From positions 1 to 22,615 of the forward strand of contig LPNZ01008266.1 in assembly GCA_001655205.1 (NCBI GenBank): 22,615 bases of DNA. Direction: 5' to 3'. This DNA is from Lenisia limosa (Eukaryota > Breviatea). Position 1 is the first letter of the stretch. Every line of letters starts with the position of its first letter. The notes below the pieces were generated by a model. It was not told the DNA's origin. It saw only the letters and a program-made list of their open reading frames with translations, and did no database searches. This document shows positions 16,641 through 22,615 of the stretch, in pieces. A program made the translations under genes and the position numbers.

Positions 16641-17793
16641 TTAGAGAAGAAGAAAGAATAGTGATTCTAAGGAACAGTTCTCCCCACTTTTTCGATCTTC
16701 AATTTCCTTCTTTTTCTCTTGCAACAAGACGTCAGCCCAGTGTTTTTCGGTCTTCGGGGCGATTGATTTGCGAGCTTTGGGAGATGGCTCAAAAGTGATG
16801 TTTGGGTCAGTGCCAATTAAAGGATTTTCTTCCCAAGGGAGACTCCCAGAATTTTGCTGATAGAACTTGATATCAGCTTCAGTGAGAGCATCTCTCTCAT
16901 GAACAATACCTTCCCACGCTTTCTTTGCTTCTTCGGCAGTCGACAATTCGTCTTTAGCAGACCTGCTGTGCTGTATCAAATCCGGTGTGTTCAACAGGCA
17001 AGTAGAGGGCCGTTTGTAGAGAAGGTTGGAGGGCATGAGCAAATGCACACTCCGAATTTGGTAAGTGCGAAGCTGTCTTGGCAGGGTCAACGAAAAGCTT
17101 TGGTTAAGGAAGAGAAATCACAAAGAGGGATGCTCGAGCAAACGCCGACTTAATCTTGTCCTTGGAGGTTGCAATATGCAGGCCCTCTAGAGAAGACTTG
17201 ATCGCGCAGCACCTGTTAATCGCAGAAGAACTAATGTCCACAGGTTTGTTTCTTGACAGCAAGTCCTTCAGAATATTGGGGAGGACGCACTTCAAGATTT
17301 CAAAGGTCACAAGATATAGGGGTTGGGTGGCTTGGGAAGAATGGGATGTTAGCATGTAAAACTGGTGCATATCGGGAGGTATGACCATCCACGATAAACA
17401 GAGCAGGAGCAGAGGAAGGCAGATCAAACCTCGCCCTATTAGCCTCAACTGCAGGTATGAAAGTGTCACAAACGTACTCTGTGAATGATTTAACCGTCTA
17501 CAAGACTGTAATAAGCTTGTCATTCTAAACAAATAACAAATTCCAAGTACCTGCCATCCATTTGAAGCTTCAGTCAGCTGAGCACTGTGTTCTTCAAGTA
17601 TGCTGTTCTCTGGAGAGGAGGTCTTTTGACCATCCAAGAAAACAAGAGGGACACAGCTGAGGTTGGTGTTATAAATGTTTTTCATGTTTCTCAAAGAGAG
17701 TCCTGTGAGAGAGTAACAAAACCCTTTCACCTGATTGTAACCGCAAGAGACCCTGCAGCGACAACCAAGGAGGTATTAGTAAATTAATATAAA
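16641..17793 (-). mobile_element. DDE-type (pogo/Tigger-like) transposase, frame-broken
   Basis: Several minus-strand segments in changing frames resemble DDE_1 transposases. A catalytic-site-like APALFIVDGHTSRYAP is followed by a short PSHPTPIS (compare the DxH..SR...LP.HTTH pattern), then CAIKSSLEGLHIATSKDK and KSAFARASLF, typical of the region after the catalytic core. Upstream are VPLVFLDGQKTSS and LTEASNGWQ, and downstream a charged AEEAKKAWEGIVHERDAL. Some frame changes could be tiny introns (for example GTACTTGG...TTACAG near 17552-17508), but not all can be closed, so it is probably a decayed copy. The flanking repeats at 16325-16435 and 17885-17995 may mark element ends, though they do not match each other. 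Confidence 0.6.
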
Positions 17794-17884
17794 ATATTCT
17801 TTTATTGTCTGCTACGGTTACTTGGTACTTCTTTGCCAATATTACTCATTAACTACAGTTAACAACATATACTATGTTATTTCT

Positions 17885-17995
17885 CCAAAACCCGGTTGTT
17901 TTTGGGATATCCCGTCACTTTTGAATAAATGGCGCCATAAGACCTCAATAATCCAATATTTTACTATTCTATCTAGCAGAAAGTAAAAATTTTCA
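17885..17995 (-). repeat. Right copy of the ~110-bp inverted repeat
   Basis: Reverse complement of the family at 146-253. Shared blocks are GTTTTTGGGATATCCCGTC, AAATGGCGCCATAAGACCTC and AGCAGAAAGTAAAAA. It ends in a 20-A run just before the gap at 18021. Confidence 0.75.
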
Positions 17996-18020
17996 AAATT
18001 AAAAAAAAAAAAAAAAAAAA

Positions 18021-18111
18021 NNNNNNNNNNNNNNNNNNNNNNNNNNNNNNNNNNNNNNNNNNNNNNNNNNNNNNNNNNNNNNNNNNNNNNNNNNNNNNNN
18101 NNNNNNNNNNN
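18021..18111. other. Assembly gap (91 N)
   Basis: Run of N directly after a poly-A tract. Confidence 1.
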
Positions 18112-18129
18112 TCACATTTTTTTTCACAG

Positions 18130-18252
18130 AATCAAGAAGAAGACATCTTCCATGGAAAAGCCGGCGAAATGAAATTTAAACAGACTCCCGCTGAAAACCA
18201 TCACGCCTATTGTTACCTACCATTCAAGCCGATTGAGACAGTGAGGGACTGA
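18130..18252 (+). CDS. Last exon of a gene interrupted by the gap
   Basis: After a strong acceptor (TTTTTTTTCACAG, 18129) 40 codons read NQEEDIFHGKAGEMKFKQTP, then AENHHAYCYLPFKPIETVRD and TGA. Composition and splice signal make this a real terminal exon; the rest of the gene is in or beyond the gap. Product not recognised. Confidence 0.6.
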   Translation, partial: NQEEDIFHGKAGEMKFKQTPAENHHAYCYLPFKPIETVRD

Positions 18253-18417
18253 CGCATCTGACTTATTTGAATCTTAACGACGTTAAAAGAACTACAAAGA
18301 ATACTAACTGTAAGTACATACCTCTAACAGTGAAAATATATGACGAAGAACCTTTATAAGCAAATGTTATAACCATCCCAGTTAACCATACATATATATG
18401 AAAGGTGACATTGAGTT

Positions 18418-18513
18418 TCAAAAGTTGATTGTGTCTTCAAAGTTGTCAACTGCACTTTTCCCCTTTTCCTCCGAGCTTGATACCCACTCTTCCAGTTCTC
18501 CACCCGCAACCAT
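18418..18513 (-). CDS. Very short acidic ORF or first exon (31 aa)
   Basis: ATG ORF MVAGGELEEWVSSSEEKGKS followed by AVDNFEDTINF and TGA. It is acidic and Ser-rich and could be the first exon of a longer gene or a small acidic protein. A 21-nt GT...AG stretch inside it is in frame, so splicing cannot be judged. Confidence 0.3.
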   Translation of the reverse strand: MVAGGELEEWVSSSEEKGKSAVDNFEDTINF

Positions 18514-18523
18514 TTTGAAAATC

Positions 18524-18865
18524 CTAAATAGTAAACAGCAAATAGAAAAGAATGCAACAAATAAGCATAAAAAAATTAATGAGGTCACGATAATTGGGAA
18601 GAATATTAAGGCTATCTAAAGTTGAAAAGACCAGAATTTGCCAGAACCTAAAACGCGGAGAGGCAAAGGTGAAATGTAGAAGCAGTTGAAAAACACTATC
18701 AGAAGACATAGTACATCTAGCCCAGTAGAATGAACCCCAATTTCTCTTAAAGGAAACAATGAGCGGGGGATTCTCTTGCACTTGCTTGAAACTTGAGAAC
18801 GCGGAAGAGTCGACAACTTTCCGGTCTGGAACAAGAGAGGAGGACCGGCGGCGGATCGGGAAGTA
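18524..18865 (-). CDS. Candidate exon or gene on the minus strand
   Basis: An open frame of 113 codons follows a possible acceptor AAATCTGTAG (18866). The first half is protein-like (PIRRRSSSLVPDRKVVDSSA, KQVQENPPLIVSFKRNWG, FYWARCTMSSDSVFQLLL); the last third is low-complexity and hydrophobic. A GTTCTGG...CTTTAG intron (33 nt, near 18648) would end the protein with PRFR. No ATG start is visible in the exon. Local GC is higher than in the surroundings. Confidence 0.35.
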   Translation of the reverse strand, partial: YFPIRRRSSSLVPDRKVVDSSAFSSFKQVQENPPLIVSFKRNWGSFYWARCTMSSDSVFQLLLHFTFASPRFRFWQILVFSTLDSLNILPNYRDLINFFMLICCILFYLLFTI

Positions 18866-18893
18866 CTACAGATTTGAACTTTGAGCTCCAGAT

Positions 18894-19202
18894 TTGCACC
18901 GATCTGTGTATAAAAAGAAATATTGGGTAGAAGAAATTCAAAAACCTTCTGTTTTTGACGCGTTTCAAATTACACTTTCTTGCTTTAAGAATTCAGCGCC
19001 TCTTTGCAGCTGTTATTTAACCCATCGTAAAAATATATTCGCCTCTTGGGCTCCTAGGTCAATTGACAAATTATATATTTATACTCATTTAAAACAGATA
19101 CAAAAGCGAGATATGAATCGAAATTTTTTTGAGTTTCATTCTTGCACAGGTTTATTTATTAAAAACAAAAACAAAAATCACTCGTTTTTCTTTTTTGGGT
19201 GA
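18894..19202 (+). CDS. Open frame of 102 codons without ATG start
   Basis: The frame opens after a TGA and reads YKKKYWVEEIQKPSVFDAFQ, NSAPLCSCYLTHRKNIFAS and onward to TGA, with a Lys/Asn/Phe-rich end. The first ATG is late (19116). It could be an exon, but it overlaps a TATA-like GTATAAAAAG at 18906 and lies opposite the candidate minus exon. Weak. Confidence 0.25.
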   Translation: MHRSVYKKKYWVEEIQKPSVFDAFQITLSCFKNSAPLCSCYLTHRKNIFASWAPRSIDKLYIYTHLKQIQKRDMNRNFFEFHSCTGLFIKNKNKNHSFFFFG

Positions 19203-19281
19203 AACAATTTTCTAATATTTGATAACGACAGCTCACAAATTTTGACTTCGAACGCTCTTCTTTGATGACACAAAAAATATA

Positions 19282-19644
19282 TTAAAAGTTCACTACAGTA
19301 ACCTCAACATCCACTCCAGGTTCAATAGAAATTGATGTCACCTGTTTAACAACTTCAGGAGGGCTGAAAAGATCAATAACCCTTTTATGAATTCTCATTT
19401 CATAGCGATCCCAAGTTTTTGAACCTTCACCACAAGGAGTTTTTCGAGTAGTTATCTTTAAAGTTTTTGTAGGCATTCTTACAGGTCCCTTAAGCTTTAA
19501 CTTTCTCTGGTTTGCCCTTTCAATCAGGTCTTTACAAACAAGTTAGAATTACGAAGTACCTTTTTCAAGTCCAATGACACTTCTAGAAGACAAAGTAATT
19601 CGAATTCTGTGGTCATTGGTAGATGATTCCTTAACAAGAGACAT
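19282..19644 (-). CDS. RPS20: Small-subunit ribosomal protein uS10 (RPS20)
   Basis: uS10 is a head protein of the 40S subunit. ATG at 19644 gives [18 protein letters not shown]; the body has [49 protein letters not shown] and [12 protein letters not shown], matching the family over its full length (about 111-113 aa against 119 in human). One intron interrupts GLEK. A 30-nt GT...AG intron (19559-19530, with TCTAAC inside) removes three residues that other uS10 proteins have. A 21-nt version (19559-19539) keeps VCK but ends in TTG. The choice is open. The start region is overlapped by an antisense ORF that I regard as a shadow. Confidence 0.96.
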
Positions 19645-19876
19645 ATCTGATTCCGAAATAAAAGAATTTAAATTTGATACACATTTTTATTTTAATACTA
19701 TTATCAGTCTTGATAATTCAAAAGAAACAAAGTGCATTTGGTATAGTTTGCTCAAAACTGCGGGATCTATCAACCAACAGTACTTTTTTGGCCCACTATG
19801 ACTAACAGCTCACTATTGGCTTACACTAGTTACTTTTTTGGAGACTGCCCCTAGCAAGAGGAATTTATAAACAGTT

Positions 19877-20068
19877 ATGGGGACTGTAAGTTCTCTATTT
19901 AGTTTTATTTCTTCTTCTTACTTCTTTCATTATCCAACATTTTTAAAGGAGTTTCTTTTTTATCTTGAGAGAAACAGCTTTTTTTTACAACAAATAATAA
20001 AATATCCCCAGTCAGGCTTGGGTTTTAAAGCGGGAGTCCAAATGGTGATTGTAGGGAAATTCTCCTAA
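19877..20068 (+). CDS. Candidate small gene with one intron
   Basis: ATG GGG ACT is followed by GTAAGTTC. A 60-nt intron ending TTTTTAAAG would join in phase to EFLFYLERNSFFLQQIIKYP and then SGLGFKAGVQMVIVGKFS with TAA, about 43 aa. Unspliced, it is a 63-codon ORF with a Phe/Ser-rich N-terminus. Divergent from uS10. Not recognised. Confidence 0.35.
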   Translation: MGTVSSLFSFISSSYFFHYPTFLKEFLFYLERNSFFLQQIIKYPQSGLGFKAGVQMVIVGKFS

Positions 20069-20089
20069 AACCCCACCTAAGTATGTAAC

Positions 20090-20180
20090 ATGTAGTCAAA
20101 GCGGTTAAGCGATCGTAGATCTCATGGCGGATTATCTGACTTGGTGAATGTGCAAATGCTGGGCATTTGTCTCCGCCGCC
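20090..20180 (+). other. Structured, tRNA-like segment (possible ncRNA or SINE)
   Basis: A tRNA A-box-like TAGTCAAAGCGGTTAAGCG is followed by a nested fold: GGCGGA (20126-20131) pairs with TCCGCC (20172-20177) and CAAATGC (20153-20159) with GCATTTG (20163-20169), loop of three. No standard B-box or T-arm is present, so it is not a tRNA. It may be a SINE head or an uncharacterised small RNA. Confidence 0.35.
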
Positions 20181-20481
20181 TTCAACCTACGCCCTTCCCG
20201 CTCTCCTATTCTCTATATTCCTTTCCCCGTTGTTGCTATCGGTTGTGATTAATTAATTATTATTATTACTGTTTATAGTTAGAAGAGACAGATTAACAGT
20301 CTCTCCCTCTCTCTCTCTCCACTTTCACATCACCCCTTCCGGGTATGTCATAGAGTGAAAAAAAATGTTGTCTCTGAACCCTGAACGTGTATTGTATTAT
20401 TTTATTTTACTTTTTAGGGATTTACTTACTCTTCCGCCATCCCTCAAAGTTTCACCAACATTATTGTTAAAAATCCTCCAA
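20181..20481. other. Intergenic, with a CT-rich tract and possible 5' exons of the OTU gene
   Basis: A hairpin AGAGAC...GTCTCT (20285-20305) precedes a CTCTCTCTCTCTC tract. At 20365 an ATG exon (MLSLNPE) with donor GTGTATTG and acceptor TTTTTAG (20418) could be the true 5' end of the OTU gene, but its phase is off by one from the frame LLTLPPSLKVSPTLLLKI that leads into it. Confidence 0.4.
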
Positions 20482-21876
20482 ATGCACTGCCAAATGGAAG
20501 CCCCCATTGATGTGAGTTGTCTCTTCAAAACTATTAATCTTAAATAGCTCCCAAGCGCCTATCACCCCATTTCAAACGAACTTATTCAACAAGTGAGGCA
20601 AGCTGTCAAATAAGTATCCTGGATGTTAACACTGTTTAGAGATGGTGTCAAGATCATCCAAATTCTGTTGCAATCTGTGGGGACGGGAACTGTTTTTGGT
20701 ACTCGCTATGTTACAAAGTTGGTGGCTATTGTATATATGTTGTTATCTCTAAGTTCTTTGGTGGAAACTATGTGCATACCCTTCGTAATGTTATTTCTGA
20801 GATTCTGGAGAGAAATTGTATGCTCCTTCCTGAAGTCTGGGTTTGTGAGAAGCTAGCTGGTTCACCATTTAGTCAAATGAAAGAAAAGAGAAAGCTATCC
20901 GAGATATAGAAACAGATTTTACCTATGCTGGAGANNNNNNNNNNTGTTCTTTTTCTTGTATCCCAAGTTTTATGGTGTGAAAAAAGGAGCAGCTGTAACA
21001 CGCTCTCTACCATGTTTCCTTCACCATTTTAGTATTTCAATTAGAATTATTAGAGAGCAAGGTGAAGAAGTTGAGGAAACAATTGGCTCAGAGGGCCCCT
21101 TGCTATCACTTTACCAGTCCAACGAGTATGTTTTTCAAAATGTTTATTGTTTTAAGACATTTTGACATCTTTGATGATAACACCGAAATTGAAAAATCAA
21201 GGAAACGCCAGCGACAACAGCATGGTCAGGTTCGTTTGAGTGTGCTACTGGTTATTTTCAGGAACATTTATTTCCAAATCACTCAGATGATGAAACATCA
21301 GAGGATGATGAAGCACTTATTCAAGATCAAAATAACACAAACACTGAATTTGCTCAACAAACTGTCTTTGCTGAAAACAACAGTATGCTATGTGATTGTT
21401 ATCTCATACTTGCAGTTGAAAAGGTTGAAGGAAAGTCGTCTATTGAGGTTGATGAATCTAGTCATTTTGACAATGCTGTCAGTGCAGGTTGGTATATTTT
21501 CTCTGCGTTATTCATGCATATTGGAGATGATATACATATGTATACTGTTATTATTTTTTGGAACACAGTTTCTTCATGTGAATATCCATTGCTGCAGAAT
21601 AATAAGATAGGCTTACCATCTCTAGTGATTCAAGAAGGAGCAGGAGTCAAGTCACCTGAACCATGGGAGAAGCCTATATCTGAAATGAGAAGAGATGAGT
21701 ATTGCAGAATGTTAACAAGTACTCATGATCATTTACCAAGATATTCAACTGAGCAAGGTTCGCTACTTCATTTCGACTAACACTCTACAGTCACTCTACG
21801 CAAATGGAGCTATGTATCGGTGACTAACAACATGCGAACTAAATATTCAGGAACCATTGGTTTGTCTTTCACTTAA
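20482..21876 (+). CDS. OTU-domain cysteine protease (deubiquitinase-like), about ten exons
   Basis: OTU proteases cleave ubiquitin chains using Cys and His (often with Asp). The exon at 20640-20717 encodes RWCQDHPNSVAI and CGDGNCFWYSL, the family Cys motif (DGNC, Cys about residue 43), continued across a 36-nt intron by FFGGNYVHTLRNVISEIL. The His motif EHFDIF follows at 21124-21170, split by a 31-nt intron. Introns of 36, 47, 36, 38, 31, 32, 33, 123 and 33 nt keep phase throughout. After the domain comes a basic KSRKRQRQQ, an acidic NHSDDETSEDDEAL and a C-terminus ending GTIGLSFT. A 10-N gap lies inside the domain. OTU domains also occur in some transposons, but the intact multi-exon structure argues for a host gene. 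Start uncertain. Confidence 0.85.
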
Positions 21877-21900
21877 CTTACTCCGCTCAACTCACTCCAG

Positions 21901-22341
21901 ATGTTAATACTCTCGCTATACAACCAAGTGCAACCCCGGGGTATTGCCCCAATGCAGGTTTGGGCTGATTTCCAATTAAATCATTACTCTTTAGCCAGAT
22001 CATCGTATCATAGAAATAATCAAGTGACTCTCGGAAACGCAAATTGAATGTTATGGAACCTGATTCAGAGCATTGCCATCCAAGTTCGACTCTTTTCCCC
22101 TTTTGACTTCACAGCTGGATTCAGGGAATGTTGATAGGCTTGTTTCCAATTTACCTCTGGCGCAATGGAGCTTTGTGATTTATGAATCCGGGAGGTCCCA
22201 TTGGCTATGCAGTCCACTATTAAACCAACTCTCCTCGTTGTTTTCAACGTCTTTACAAAAAATTGTTGAAGAAAACCCATCAAGATTTGGAGTACTCCCC
22301 GGATCCACTTCGCACCAATCGTCAGTTTTAACCGCCACGGA
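21901..22341 (+). CDS. Three-exon gene running into the gap, hypothetical
   Basis: Exons 21901-21957, 21995-22023 and 22069 to the gap at 22342, with introns of 37 nt (GTTTGGG...CTTTAG) and 45 nt (GTGACTC...ATTCAG); phases agree. The first exon reads MLILSLYNQVQPRGIAPMQ, the second PDHRIIEIIK, the third LPSKFDSFPLLTSQLDSGN, LVSNLPLAQWSFVIYESGR and SLQKIVEENPSRFGVLPG. The ATG is 24 bp after the OTU stop, so the genes are tightly packed or co-transcribed. Soluble, family not recognised, C-terminus missing. Confidence 0.55.
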
Positions 22342-22354
22342 NNNNNNNNNNNNN

Positions 22355-22566
22355 ATATTTCCTATTATAGTCCACTTTTTCAGCATTATTAATTTCATGT
22401 CATAAGGCAACGTATACTTCATTGATCATCTCCAAAAGGGCTGTACTCAATATATTAATCTCATTCAACGTATATATATTGTAGATAATTATATGAAAAA
22501 TAGTGAGATATTATTAATTATTCTACAAATATATTTTTATCTGATTTTCATATAGTATATATATAT
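22355..22566. other. AT-rich tail without a gene
   Basis: Very AT-rich with TA runs; no coding exons defended, although the gap at 22342-22354 may hide the end of the preceding gene. Confidence 0.4.
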
Positions 22567-22615
22567 ATAGGTGGAGGCACATGAGTGTGGGCACCCACAT
22601 GAGTGTGGGCACTTT
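22567..22615 (+). repeat. Dispersed repeat copy at the scaffold end
   Basis: After a TA run the sequence TAGGTGGAGG is followed by the doubled unit CACATGAGTGTGGGCAC and CTTT. It matches the repeat at 16325-16435 in order and spacing, and its continuation resembles positions 1-45. Confidence 0.7.

Noticed and set aside
17104-17730. 208-aa minus-strand ORF as one protein
   Set aside because: Only parts match the transposase; the middle of the ORF is an out-of-frame read of the catalytic region.
16325-17995. The two repeats flanking the transposase as its terminal inverted repeats
   Set aside because: The sequences at 16325-16435 and 17885-17995 do not match each other in either orientation.
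19574-19801. 75-aa plus-strand ORF opposite the uS10 start
   Set aside because: Its first half is antisense to uS10 coding sequence; the rest is plausible but unsupported.
1-22615. TGA read as Trp across the window
   Set aside because: Conserved Trp positions in uS10, the zinc-finger protein, OTU and others are all TGG; an AT-rich genome with reassignment should use TGA often.
1-22615. CRISPR array, prokaryotic operon or ribosome-binding sites
   Set aside because: Spliced genes and eukaryotic ribosomal and polymerase proteins rule out a prokaryotic origin; no regularly spaced repeats were seen.

Overview
The window is nuclear DNA from a eukaryote with an AT-rich, compact genome, assembled as a draft scaffold. 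There are gap runs of N at 10945-11157, 18021-18111, 20935-20944 and 22342-22354. I cannot name the species. Two proteins are clearly eukaryotic housekeeping genes: ribosomal protein uS10 (RPS20) at 19282-19644 minus, and RNA polymerase II subunit RPB11 at 13062-13422 plus. A three-finger NZF/RanBP2 zinc-finger protein (13436-13829 minus) and an OTU-type cysteine protease gene (20482-21876 plus) are also clear.

The feature that ties the window together is intron size. Reading frames repeatedly break and resume across GT...AG introns of about 17-50 nt, including several of only 18 nt. In the best case (zinc-finger gene) removing a 23-nt intron completes a canonical finger. In RPB11 removing a 21-nt intron closes an alignment gap. 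Because of this most genes are invisible as long ORFs, and most of the long ORFs are composites of exon plus wrong frame. Introns this small are known from a few reduced or parasitic lineages (for example ascetosporean rhizarians, dicyemids, ciliates, nucleomorphs). That is a hint about lifestyle and not an identification.

Layout: 1-4860 is repeat-rich and gene-poor (repeat copies, a MITE-like element at 1943-2283, weak ORFs). 4867-6361 holds a small secreted peptide, a small tail-anchored protein and an unassigned ORF. 6652-13829 is densely packed with mostly unrecognised multi-exon genes on both strands, with intergenic distances of tens of bases (13 bp between the RPB11 and zinc-finger stops). 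13830-14940 is mostly non-coding. 14944-16224 has two convergent multi-exon genes. 16325-18000 is mobile DNA: a dispersed repeat, a frame-broken DDE transposase and an inverted repeat matching positions 146-253. 18130-20070 holds uS10 and weaker genes. 20482-22341 holds the OTU protease and, 24 bp downstream, another multi-exon gene running into a gap. The scaffold begins and ends inside copies of the same repeat family.

Exon models were derived by hand from frame continuity, splice-site dinucleotides and phase. Exact boundaries, start codons and the unrecognised products are inference. No operon-like pathway is evident; neighbours appear functionally unrelated.
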